From assembly GCA_905250125.1 (NCBI GenBank), contig CAJNOL010000211.1, positions 1-64,000 of the forward strand: a stretch of DNA of 64,000 nucleotides, read 5' to 3'. This stretch comes from Rotaria sordida (taxonomy: Eukaryota > Rotifera > Eurotatoria > Philodinida > Philodinidae). Under the pieces are notes generated by a model. The model was not told the DNA's origin and ran no database searches. It worked only from the letters and a program-made list of their open reading frames with translations. Shown in pieces: positions 1 to 10,503 of the stretch (position 1 is its first letter; every line of letters starts with the position of its first letter). The position numbers and the translations under genes are program-made.

Positions 1-138
1 TTTTCTAAAGAAAAGATTATCGTATATTTAGAGATGGCGGCAAATAATGCAAGAGCATTTCGATTTTATACTAAACTCGGCTACACTGTTCTTGCTCAAG
101 ATCAATACACCATTTGGCTCGGTAAAAAATTGATATAA
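1..138 (+). CDS. GNAT-family N-acetyltransferase, C-terminal end only
   Basis: The window opens inside a plus-strand frame that ends at the TAA at 136-138. The 45 visible residues include N-N-A-R-A-F-R-F-Y-T-K-L-G-Y-T-V, the typical end of the GNAT fold, where N-x-R-A-x-x-F-Y-x-K-x-G-F/Y packs against the acetyl-CoA site. The chain then ends in Y-T-I-W-L-G-K-K-L-I, a usual final beta strand. Such enzymes move an acetyl group from acetyl-CoA to an amine; the substrate cannot be read from this end. The start and most of the catalytic core lie outside the window. Confidence 0.75.
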   Translation, partial: FSKEKIIVYLEMAANNARAFRFYTKLGYTVLAQDQYTIWLGKKLI

Positions 139-701
139 GTTATCACATTTTTTCTCTGACTATTCTGAGAACGATAACATATGTCTTAAGTTCATCAATT
201 TCTTGATTTTGAGTTTATGATACTACAATCGACTATTCGTCTTGATTCTTTATGTAATGATTAAGTTTAATTGATTAAAGAATGACATGAACACTTACAT
301 TTTTAATTATTTTAAAAGATACGAAAGTCTTTATAATATGGAAAGAATAATCAGAACGAAAAATATTTATAAAATGCCAGTTTTATTCTTTAGAAGTTAG
401 TTTAAAATATCAAATAGATTTTTTAATACGCACATTCTGTCTTACTTATCTTATACATTAGTTTGATAATAAAAGAAAGTAAAACATGAAAGTTTGTTTT
501 TTTTTAAAAAGGGAAAAGAGTTATGGAAAGAATTTTTGTTCTTTCTTTTCTAAAATCATCCTCTTGTCAATAGGTCACTTAAGTAAAGTACATTTTAATG
601 TATTTAGGAAAAACAAATAATTTTAAAAATAGCATAAAACATGAATATTTTGCTTTCTTAACTTTGTCTGTATATGTATGAAACGAATTGAAGATTATTT
701 A
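139..701. other. intergenic, nothing recognised
   Basis: This is AT-rich spacer between the end of the acetyltransferase and the convergent 135-aa gene. I see no long frame, repeat or RNA gene in it. Confidence 0.5.
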
Positions 702-1109
702 TCATTTGACGAAGCATTGTTGCATTGCTTGAAGAATAGTTTCATCATTTTGTTGAAGCATCATCTTAGGTGGATGACTCATGAAATGACCAAAAGCATA
801 ATTTGAAAGGAATTGTCCAAAACGTTGATCAGGTACAAGAGGCCAAAGTTCTTCAATTTTATTAATTATATTTTTCTGAAGTTCAGTGAGTTCAGAAGGT
901 GATGTTGATGAACTTTGAGCCCGTTTGATAGCTTCATTTAAACGTTGTTCAGTTTGAGTATCTTCAGGATGAAAAATATCTCCTCGAGATTCTATCCAAT
1001 CTGTCCAAATCCATTTTTCCAATAGTCTTCCCAATGTTAAAGTATGATCGTATGTCCACAATTGAGAAACAAGATCTATAATTCGCTTAATTCGTTCGAA
1101 TTCTCTCAT
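702..1109 (-). CDS. 135-aa protein with two copies of an LW-x(n)-GxxL motif
   Basis: This is a single-exon frame of 135 residues with a clean ATG. The protein seems to be an internal duplication. Residues about 4-40 (F-E-R-I-K-R-I-I-D-L-V-S-Q-L-W then L-G-R-L-L-E-K) match residues about 77-112 (L-Q-K-N-I-I-N-K-I-E-E-L-W then F-G-Q-F-L-S-N) in spacing and hydrophobic pattern. A charged, Ser-rich linker joins the two. The pattern I-x-x-I-I-x-x-I-x-x-L-W followed by D-x-R-x-G-Q-x-L recalls small bacterial proteins of unknown function, so a bacterial origin is possible but unproven. There is no signal peptide or TM segment. A decayed copy lies at 6830-7067 in the same orientation, which supports this being a real gene. 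Function unknown. Confidence 0.6.
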   Translation of the reverse strand: MREFERIKRIIDLVSQLWTYDHTLTLGRLLEKWIWTDWIESRGDIFHPEDTQTEQRLNEAIKRAQSSSTSPSELTELQKNIINKIEELWPLVPDQRFGQFLSNYAFGHFMSHPPKMMLQQNDETILQAMQQCFVK

Positions 1110-2647
1110 TGTTTTTCTTAAATATAAAATAAAACATGAGCTATGCAGTAATATTAATAGTGTTTTGTTTGAAAAATTTGTTACGATGATTATTTATTTT
1201 ATAGGAACATGTGGTGACAGAAAGGAAAAATTTTACGATGTAACTATTTCATCAAGATGGAGAGTGATGATGAAAGAAAAAGAAAGAACAAGTATTATTG
1301 TATGCACGTGCAATATTTATTTCAGGATTCAACATAGGAGAGAAAAAAAATATCAGCTCGTTTCTTAAGGTAGCATTACCAAGGTTATTTATTATGACAA
1401 TCGCAAACGACTGTATGCTAATGTTTACGATGATGTAAGAATACGTCAAAGTCAACACAATTACAATCGTATGATGTTGTATCGTATATGGTGAAATACA
1501 TACATCATTTATCCTGATATCTGTGCCGTAATATGATCGTACATGACCGTATGTAAATGTAAATAACCACACAGATCATAATGAACTGATATGTCATCAA
1601 TAAGTAACACCATACCTCCTTACTGGAACATCTACGCATTTATTCGTATATTCTGCACCAAACACTTTGCCACTATACTTTTATACAAATTGTCTTATCA
1701 GTATGCGCTTATCAGAGACAATAGAAAAGCTTACCATCGTTATTAGAGAATGTCTCCCTAAAACCAATGGAACGAATTGTTCATCGTGAAATCATCCTTA
1801 GGTTTTTTCTGTCGATTGATATATTTATCAAAAAGAACCCCCACAACATAAAAAATATTTGCAACTGGATCTGAAAATGCTGTAGAGTAAGCACTAAAGT
1901 GAGATAACAGATTTACCTTGATCATTAGGGTGGACCACTCTGCATAACATTCTAAACAGTATTCACATCCAATAAGATTATGTTTACTTCGTATCTGCTA
2001 CTAATGAATAGTTACATGACTCTTCAGAATATTTTAGTAGATTTGCAAGAACTATTCAGATTTTATTAGCAAAGAAAGTTTGATAAAGTTGTTCAAGAAT
2101 ATTTCTTCTGAAGTATTTCATGTAAACGAAACACATTCGGTTTCGTAAAATCTCTTGAATTGATTGAAAGATCGATAATAAACAATGAAAATGAAGGTAA
2201 AAAACTGATATTTTACTTTGAATCGAGTCAAAATCGATGAGACGCTTGAATTATGCTAATTCTCTCAAGAGTTTGCTCATTAAACTGAACAACAATTGGA
2301 ATGATATTCATGCATGTTATCTCTATCACCAAGAACGGCAGATACTTGTTTCGTCCTACTTGATTCTTAGCTGATAATGGCTCTCTGACAAAAAGTATAA
2401 TTAAAAAAAAATTAATTTTCTTCAACAGCATTTATCTTCGAAAAAAAATGATTATGACAATTTAATGTCGCTCATTATGTTATATTATTAAGGTTAGATA
2501 TGGCATTTATTTTTCTTGGTATATTTTTATTATATAAACAAATAGACACACAACATGAATTTGTTCATATTTTGAATGATGTACAAATGTTCACTAAAGA
2601 AAAGCCTATTGAATAGAATACAAATTTAGAATGAATGCAGTTAAAAT
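1110..2647. other. intergenic, nothing recognised
   Basis: About 1.5 kb of AT-rich sequence. Short frames at 1165-1572 and 2228-2431 have low-complexity translations and overlap on both strands, so I do not call genes. Confidence 0.45.
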
Positions 2648-5600
2648 TTATGTGAACTTGGCGTTGGATAAGACATTGGGCAATTCCTCAAGTGGATGCT
2701 CCGTCACTTGTTTTTGACGTGATAATGTTAGGGCATTTGCATCTTGACCATTACGTTCTGTAGCGGTAATATTTGCATTTGTTACTGGTTCAATACGAAT
2801 ATTTAGACGACGGCAACATACCATAGTTGATGCATTTACAATATTGAATAGTTCGGCTCGAAAACTTCGCGACACTAGTATATATAAATAGAATGCTGTA
2901 ACAGGAAATAGATAGACACACAATTTAGCAAAAAAAAATGAGAATCGTTCAATAGCTAAACGGTCAGGTGACTTATTTGGAACATTGCTAACTATAGCAG
3001 CATAAAGTGTATAGATTAATTGAGGTGCTTGAACGAAACAGTAGACAATGACTTGTATAAATAACATAGCTAATGCATGTCGATCACGTGTACGTTGTAT
3101 ACGTTCATGACTTGTTCGTTGAGTAACGAAATTACTTTCGGTTACATGCTCTTCGCGTTTACTACGTTTAATGGCAAGATTATGTCGAATGAGTAGACTA
3201 CATGTAATCATGATTGTCAAAGGAAAGATACCACCAGTAATTATAGTATAAGAACTATGATAGAGTGCCGCTGTTCGATCATATACAATAGCGCAAATAC
3301 CGGCACCTGGACGTATCTCATAGAACACAATCGTATGAATAGGTAAGATAAGCCAAATACAAATAATAATAACAACTGCACGGCGTGCAATATGTACTTG
3401 TGCAAATTGTCGCAGACGTGCGTTTCTTGAACTTAATGCATATCGATCAATACAAGCAATAGTTATCATCCAACGAGTCATCATAAAAGTTGACTGCAGT
3501 ATATAGACACGTGATTTACAAAATGCACGTATTGTTGTATTTGGATCTGGATTATTGAGAGTATAGAGAAGTGAACCACAAACCATACATAAACTTATGA
3601 TCATGATTACTGATGCTCCTAGAAAGTCTGCAAAACAAATATGACATACTTTCAATGAATAAATGCTATTCAACAAAGTGCATCCTGAATTATTAATAAA
3701 ACGAATGTAGTTCAGTCGTGACGGATAGAGAAGATTTTTCAGATGTTTTCAATGCTACAATGTCTACAAAGATTTAAAATAAGATCATTTTCCTATAGAA
3801 CCAGACTATACTAAGTGAGAAATCTCATTCACCTTTTTTCTTTTTAAATTCTTCACAATTATTAGCATTCATGTACACGCGTGCCTAATAGTTATTAGAC
3901 CATCATAATATCCTTGAGTTTTGATTGTACTTCTAATGTAAATAGGTAGTCGAACGACAAAGAAGTTCGTCTTATACAACAAAGTATGTATGTTCGAATC
4001 TTATCGCTGGAAAATATTACTATGTATTCATGCATGATTGCTACATATGCTTCGTTTTTTGATTATTCTAGAAATTTCTTGCATATTTATGCGAGAGTTC
4101 GTTAAAATGATGTTTGTATCTTCTCGTATGCAATAATAAAATGCATACATATGCGTAAATTTTCATTGCATGTCTACGTAAATATATTGTCATTTCTGAC
4201 GCGTTCACGCTTATGTCACGTAAACGCAATTCATGCATGTACGTGTCGCAGTTTTTAAGCTTTTGTGTTTGCCTAAGTGACAGAAGGTGTGTTTTTAATT
4301 TGTAATCCTTCTCTGTCAAAAACAATCATCAGTATAATCTCATGGTTTCATTTGTTTTATGTCATTTAAAGCGTCTGAAACATGCATATTTTGCTAATAT
4401 TCTCTTATCATAATACATCTGTATGGTAAACTAGATGTTCAAAGGATTCTGTCTAACTTTCTACTAGTCTCAACTAGATTGTAATAAACTATTGAGTGTT
4501 TTCTTTGATAAAGAAAGTATAAAATAGTTAAAATCTTCTGTTCTAGAAAGCTGTGTACTGCTAAAATAAAAATATTTTATTTATCAGTCAAACAATTAGG
4601 AAAGGTACGGACATCTTAAAAATAACGATTGTCGAATCTACTGAAAAGTTCACATGAACGAAAGAATAAATGCAATGTAAAAAAAAAGCGTTTTTCTTAT
4701 GTGATTATGGTTTTATGTATTTATTTATTAAACAGCGTCGTTCATTTTAGTAACATTATTCAATTTCCTAGAGAAATATACGATCTTCTGACGTTATTGT
4801 GTTCATAGGACTATTCATGAATATGAAGAAACCTATTTCTCATTCTTATTAATATTGTTATTAAAAGAAGTCGATGTGTATCTAACACTTCAAAACTAGT
4901 AATCGTGCAGTATCACAATCAAAACTTATACTGATCCTCTAGTTGACGAGTTTTTGGTTACATTTGAGAAGCTTCGAAATTCACTACTGTAATCTGTTTA
5001 TCAATTTATTCCATTTCCATATCGCGATAATTGGTCGAAAAACATTCCGTTAACCACGACTCTTATCTTTGAATTTCTCTTGTATTTCACTGCATAAATA
5101 TTTTTAAACTCTTAGCAAAAAAATCAGATTTCCCCCAGACCTTTCCCTTCCTCCACTAATATTTGCTAGTGCGTTCAAGTCACTCGTACCAACTACATTG
5201 ACTGCCTTTGCTTAGTTTTTGAGTTTAATTAATTAGTACAGTTAACGCTACAAAAATCGTCAAAAGACTTAACCAGTAGAAGAAAAATGCTACACCATTT
5301 AACATGATATACTGTTACAGATTGAAATCCATTGTTTGTTTTTTTTTGAGTAAAAGTCAATGTCTTCAATCAGACAATCTTAAATGAATAGCAAAAATTA
5401 ATAATAAATCGATAAAACAAAAGAGTAAACAAATCGAACAGACTGATTTAATGAAAAACTGATAACATAGATTTTTGTGACCGCTATTTACATTGTCAAA
5501 AATGCATTTAGAAAAAAAACAAACGGAATTTTTCGAGAAATGCAATCTTCTATTAAAAAAAAAACCTTGATAATTCGAACGATCCTTGTCGAAGAAGCAA

Positions 5601-5913
5601 AAAAAACTCATGGTATTTGGTTTAGAAACAAGAGAAGATCAATGATGAATGTACATCGTTTAATTAATTTCTCACATTTTTAAACAATGGTCAAAATTTC
5701 TAAGTAGTTCAAAGCTACTTATACAAATACTAATTAATTTAATCAATCAGACTTACAATTGCAACACGATGTGATGCGTAATTGTCGTCTAGACAAAAGT
5801 ATAACGTTCAGTAAACAGCCTGAAACGCCGAATAGGATCCATGCTGAACAAACATAACGAGTTAATTCTTGTTGAACAAAAGCCAGTGTTAAGCCTATCG
5901 ATGATGAAGCCAT
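2648..5913 (-). CDS. rhodopsin-family 7TM G protein-coupled receptor (two exons)
   Basis: Exon 1 is 5757-5913 and exon 2 is 2648-3627, giving 378 residues. Exon 1 starts M-A-S-S-S-I-G-L and carries TM1 (W-I-L-F-G-V-S-G-C-L-L-N-V-I-L-L). It ends with a GTAAGT donor after C-C-N. Exon 2 follows a TTTTGCAG acceptor, and the split codon restores C-C-N-Y-F-L-G. TM3 ends in I-D-R-Y-A-L-S-S, the DRY region. Cys residues before TM3 (A-F-C-K-S) and in the second extracellular loop (G-I-C-A-I-V) can form the conserved disulfide. TM7 reads F-P-V-T-A-F-Y-L-Y-I-L in place of NPxxY. This is a plasma-membrane receptor of the FMRFamide/neuropeptide-like type expanded in bdelloids; the ligand is unknown. The intron of 2129 bp is far longer than the 50-70 bp usual here and holds nothing I recognise. 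Confidence 0.85.
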
Positions 5914-6829
5914 TCTTATGGATAAAATTTCTTCTAGTTATTCTACTTCTTGGTTTCACAAGGTGTCAAAATGGTAAACAGCATTTTGGATAGTAATAAA
6001 ACGACTTTATTTTGACGTCAGTCTCTATTGAAAAAGTGCAAATCTAGACACGTATGCATAACTTATCTATAGGCATGCGTGTGACAGGATAATTAACAAG
6101 AAAAAGTAACATGGTGAAATTGACAGAGTAGGATTTCATGTTTCTAATTGGAGATGTATATAGTTGGGATTCCCTCAAGAAATGACAGAAAGAAGATATG
6201 CACTACTATCTATTTCAAAAAATAATTAATATAGGTGTTTATATCAAGGTTGTCGAAATGTATTAAATTGATTCGAGGTTCAAAATTCTAGCTGTAGAGT
6301 GATAGTTTCTGATCGATATCCTCCGACGTAGCACAAATTTTTTTTTTGTCATTCAAAATTCTGAACTATATAGATATTTAAGTATCGAGATGATATCCAA
6401 CTCGATATCCATATGCCTCCAAAGTAGAAGATTCCAAGTAAATTTGGTGTCTGTGTAGGTCTGAGTGGATGTGTATGTACATAAGGGTGTGAAAGAACTG
6501 ACGACTCACATCCACAATCTAGTTGCATTCAAACATCGTAAGCATAGACATGCACGCCGTACAATGCTTGTGAATGCAAATATGAACTAGTCAGTCTCTG
6601 GCACATTTATATGTATGTTGTGCCGTAACAAGTCATCCAGGTGTCAGCAAAATAATCGTATGATTATACATGATTTTTTTCATAATTGCGAATGATTGAA
6701 AAGTTAAAATTATTTCGTGCCGCAACTTTAAAGTGGTTCAAAAAACAATTTCATCACATTGTCAAAATAACATCTTTGCTGAAAGACTTTTTAAAAAATG
6801 ACCGAATGCATACTTAGAAATGAAAGGTT
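5914..6829. other. intergenic, nothing recognised
   Basis: AT-rich spacer upstream of the receptor gene. It contains a weak TG-rich stretch near 6440-6500 and no convincing frame. Confidence 0.45.
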
Positions 6830-7067
6830 CAAAACCTTGATAAGGTACATGAAGTCAGAGATCGTGAATTCTCTTGATTAAATCTTTCTATCGTTGAGAA
6901 TGATCAGTAGGTGATGACGACATTCGAGCTTTATTAGTTGCTTCATTTGAGTATTTTCAGGGCAAAGTCTTCTCTTAATTCCATCGAATCTGTCCAAATC
7001 GATTTTTCCAAAAGTGCTTTCAATATCTAAATAATGCCATACGTCGACTAGTGAGACACAAGATCGA
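6830..7067 (-). pseudogene. decayed copy of the 135-aa gene at 702-1109
   Basis: The stretch aligns base by base with the middle and upstream half of the gene at 702-1109. Shared blocks include TTATTAGTTGCTTCATTT against TGATAGCTTCATTT, TCTGTCCAAATC followed by ATTTTTCCAAAAG or ATTTTTCCAATAG, and GAGACACAAGATC against GAGAAACAAGATC. Translated on the minus strand it shows fragments of L-L-E-K-x-I-W-T-D in shifting frames with several stops. The copy therefore no longer encodes a protein. It sits about 5.7 kb from the intact gene in the same orientation, on the far side of the receptor gene, so it could be an old local duplicate. Confidence 0.8.
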
Positions 7068-7780
7068 AAATTTGTTCAAGATAATCGCAAGTGTAATCAA
7101 AAAAAAGCAATGATACCATTTTTTCATCAAATTTCGGAGTGACAACGAAAGAAAAAAAGAGAATGTCACTAGTACATATGATGTTTCCTGAGTGATTTAA
7201 AAAAATATGTGTTACTTTCTTAAGATAGAGTTGCTGTTCTTCCATCATTCATAATAAATAGGTGTTTAAAACATCTGAAAATCTTTTTTTTTCAGACTTT
7301 GATATCTTCGCAATACCCTCTCCTTCTCATAGGATTGTCTTAAAATATCAAAATATGTTTTTTTTTTCATTTTATATTTCGAACACAATTATAAAAATAT
7401 TAACTTGACAATCATTTGTTCTTTTCTATTCAGCTACTATCAAATAGTAGAAAATTATTTATTTTCGATTTGTGAAACAGAAATCGAATGTTAGATGAAT
7501 TTATATAAAACAATGATTTTAATAGTCATCAGTTCCCATGACTTATAAGAAAAACATTATAAAAGTAACAGTCTTCATTTTTATGTGACAATTCAACAAC
7601 CTCAAAAGATATACAGAATAGTTGCAAGATTTTTAGTATTTATTATATCGACAGATTTTTGTTAATGTTTTCCTCATGTATTTGTTTCGAAAAATCTTTT
7701 AAACAATGTGTTTATTTTAATATGAGAAAAAGAAAAGTTCCTTAAAATTTATTCTCAATCTAAAGTATAGTTATTCTCAT
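7068..7780. other. intergenic, nothing recognised
   Basis: AT-rich spacer. A 66-aa frame at 7048-7248 runs over the end of the pseudogene and has no supporting features. Confidence 0.45.
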
Positions 7781-8630
7781 TTATTTGATGGACGATCGAA
7801 ATAAATCACGAATTTTGATAAAATTATAAATAGCATTTTGATTATTGTTCGATTGTGTATTTATTATTTCGGTCATTTGCTCTAATCGTTCTTCTGGTTC
7901 TCGCAATACTTTTGGTACAAAGAGATCAACTTGTCGACACATAGTATCAATATCATTATGGATATTGTTTCTACTCTTAAAAACAATATTTGGTAGAAAA
8001 TAAATACGAAGTACAAGTTGTTGATTTGCAAAAGTAATAAGTTGGCTACCGTTGATTAATATGTGATTTAAATCATAGATAAACAATTCATCTATAATAA
8101 TAGCATTTTCAATAAAAATTATATAACCATAACCTCGAGTAACAAGTCGAGCAAATTTTTTACGACGACAAAACCATGATGAAAATATTTCGGCAAATTG
8201 AGATGAACGATTAGGTCCGAAAACATATTCTAAATATCTGTAATAAAATCAAATAATTTAAAAGAAACATAAGATTTTGATATTCTTACGTAATCCATTC
8301 GTTTCCATCGAGTCGCCATACAATTGGTCCTGTTGTTTGATCAAAAATTAAATTCAACTGACGATAATAATATTCATGTCTATTCAGCAAACGAATAGTA
8401 CTTATTGTTGAAGTAAAAAAAGAAATACCAGTTACAACTATGCCAATAATGCATGCTATTGTCGAACTTGGCTTAATACTAGTCAGTCTTAGAATTAAAA
8501 AAATGAGCAAACCAAGACTAAGCAACGAGAATATACCAAGAATAATAGGTACGATCGTATACCATACTTTATAGCAACGTCGATAGGCAGCCAATACTTG
8601 ATATAAAATATTTTTATTATCACCAAGCAT
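7781..8630 (-). CDS. two-TM membrane protein, unknown family (two exons)
   Basis: Exon 1 is 8290-8630 and exon 2 is 7781-8237. The 52-bp intron has a GTAAG donor and a TTACAG acceptor, and the join closes in frame at 265 residues. Two hydrophobic segments lie near the N-terminus (residues about 23-46, I-V-P-I-I-L-G-I-F-S-L-L; and about 57-80, I-A-C-I-I-G-I-V-V-T-G-I). They are followed by a soluble C-terminal region with F-V-P-K-V-L-R-E-P-E-E-R-L-E-Q-M, likely helical. There is no signal peptide apart from the first TM. The layout, a TM hairpin then a cytoplasmic tail, is that of an integral membrane protein, but I do not recognise the family. It may be lineage-specific. Confidence 0.65.
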
Positions 8631-9259
8631 GTCTACAATATCTATAGTTCAACAGATAATGATAGAATAAAATATATATACCAATATAAATATATATATA
8701 AAGATATGATAAATATGTCATAATCTTGTCAATAGCAACAAATCAACAATTTAAAATAATTATATTTCGAAATTTATTGAGGCAAAAATCGTGACATTTG
8801 TTTGAACTGTTTTAATAGGGTTGATAAGCGTATGGATTTTAATAAAAAAAAAATTATTAATAACAACAATGTGTCAATCAATAGATAAGTTTTTGTTCAT
8901 ATAAAATAGAAAATATCACGATCAATAAATATTGTTTTAATGAATTTTATAGTTTCACTTCATCGTAAATTTTGATTGACATTGTTATATAAAATTTATA
9001 TGAGGGAATGTTTCAAAAGTTCTGAAACGATTTTAACATTCATCATTACAACTTTTCCAAATAAAAACAAACACACACACGTCAAGTTATGAATGTTCAT
9101 GTATTTGATTACCATCCTGATCGACTACTAATTTTAATCGTGCTACTACTTTATCTATCATTCATTGACATAAAGAAACCCTAAATTTGTTTCATTCCTT
9201 TTTAACGTCATCTTTCAAGACTCTAAACAAAGGATGTGCGTGGTTTTAAATGCCATCGA
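8631..9259. other. intergenic, nothing recognised
   Basis: Spacer upstream of the two-TM gene. It contains a short (ATATAT)n run near 8675-8700 and an (AC)n run near 9067-9080. Confidence 0.45.
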
Positions 9260-9586
9260 ATTCCTAGTCGAGACTCCCTAGGAGAATCTCAGGGAATTCT
9301 GTCGTGAGTTCTTGTGGGAGTTAAGAGGGGATTCAGGGGCTTCCCAGGAACTTCCTAGGGACTTCCCAGGGAATTGATGAGTATTATCAGGGCCTCTCTA
9401 GAAGTCACTATTGGAATTCTCTGAAAAATTCAAATTTATGAAAATTTTATTGAGATTCTCCGGAGAGTTTTAAGGGGAACCTGAGATATGCAACTCCTTC
9501 GGGGATTCATGACAGGGATTTTGCATGGATTTCGCATTTTTCAGAGAACGTCCCGGTGATTTCATTGGGGAGAGTCGACTAGGAAT
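9260..9586. mobile_element. MITE-like element with short inverted ends and GC-rich repeats
   Basis: The left end reads ATTCCTAGTCGAGACTCCC and the right end, reversed, reads ATTCCTAGTCGACTCTCCCC, an inverted repeat of about 12 bp plus near-matches. The inside is unusually GC-rich for this window. It carries many imperfect copies, in both orientations, of motifs such as CAGGGAATT, CCTAGGGA and GGGGATTC. There is no coding capacity. The size (about 330 bp), short TIR and internal motif repeats fit a non-autonomous DNA transposon. I could not fix a target duplication, so the superfamily is open. Confidence 0.55.
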
Positions 9587-9683
9587 ATGGTTTTATCAAT
9601 CAAATTAAATCAATATATGGTGCTGCATAGCTAGTTTAAAAAAACGTTTAGGATATATTATTCATTGTTCTTCATCTATTATC

Positions 9684-10268
9684 GGCGCCAGAATTCAAGG
9701 CACTCGGATGTTTTTTGAATAACTTCCGATAGAAACAAGATAGAGACATGCGATTTTCATCGTTCAAAAGTGGGATGTTCGGGTCATCGATCTATATAAA
9801 AACTCATTAAGACGAAAGATGCTTTGTTAAAGGCGTCGTTGCATCAACACTTTTTTCTTCGCGTGTTTTCATCAATTTTCACAATAATTTCAACTCAAAT
9901 CATATAACAATATAGCTTAAATCATCCTTTTTTCGCTGTAAAATTGTCACATTTTTTTTGAAAATCTGCTTAGAACAAGAGATTGAGGGACAATAGAATA
10001 TGTGATAATTTTATAGCAAAAAAAAGGGAGATTTGAGCTACGTTTTCATATAATTTAAGCTGAGATTATTGTGAAAATTGATGAAAATACGCGAAGAAAA
10101 AAGTGTTGATCCAAAAACACCTATAACAAAACATCTTTTGTCCTAATGAGTTCCATATAGATTGATAACCCGAATATTCTTCTTTCGAAAGGTGAAAACT
10201 GCAGGTCTCTATCTTGTTTCTATCGGACGTTATTTAAAAAACATTCTAGTCTCTTGAATTCTTGCGCC
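9684..10268. mobile_element. foldback (long inverted-repeat) element A
   Basis: The two halves are imperfect inverted repeats. The left arm starts GGCGCCAGAATTCAAG and the right arm ends CTTGAATTCTTGCGCC. Inner blocks such as TAGAAACAAGATAGAGAC on the left and its complement on the right, and CATCAATTTTCACAATAAT with its complement, confirm arms of roughly 260 bp. The spacer of about 40 bp is near 9960-10000. There is no gene inside. A fragment of the same family lies at 55590-55665. Confidence 0.8.
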
Positions 10269-10503
10269 ACCAATAGTAGTTTCTGAATTTTTGTTCGGAG
10301 TTTCGATTATTTCTGTTATCAAGTTTACTATTCTAATAAGTATTTTATCTTGAAAAAAATGAAATCAAATGACTGATATTTAATTATCTTTTCAACAATG
10401 TCGACATGTGGCATAGAAAGTATTTTCTTTCATTTGATGGTTAATTAATATTTTTTATTTTATTTAGAAAAAATAAAAGTAAATTTATATTCGTAGATTT
10501 TAT

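Noticed and set aside
3628-3676. Extension of receptor exon 2 upstream to M-L-N-S-I-Y-S-L-K-V-C-H-I-C-F-A-D
   Set aside because: The TTTTGCAG acceptor and the restored C-C-N-Y codon show this is intron; the open frame is chance.
5901-5993. Plus-strand frame with a signal-peptide-like start (M-M-K-P-F-L-W-I-K-F-L-L)
   Set aside because: It begins opposite the first exon of the receptor gene, overlapping its 5' end, and no second exon follows; it is an antisense shadow.
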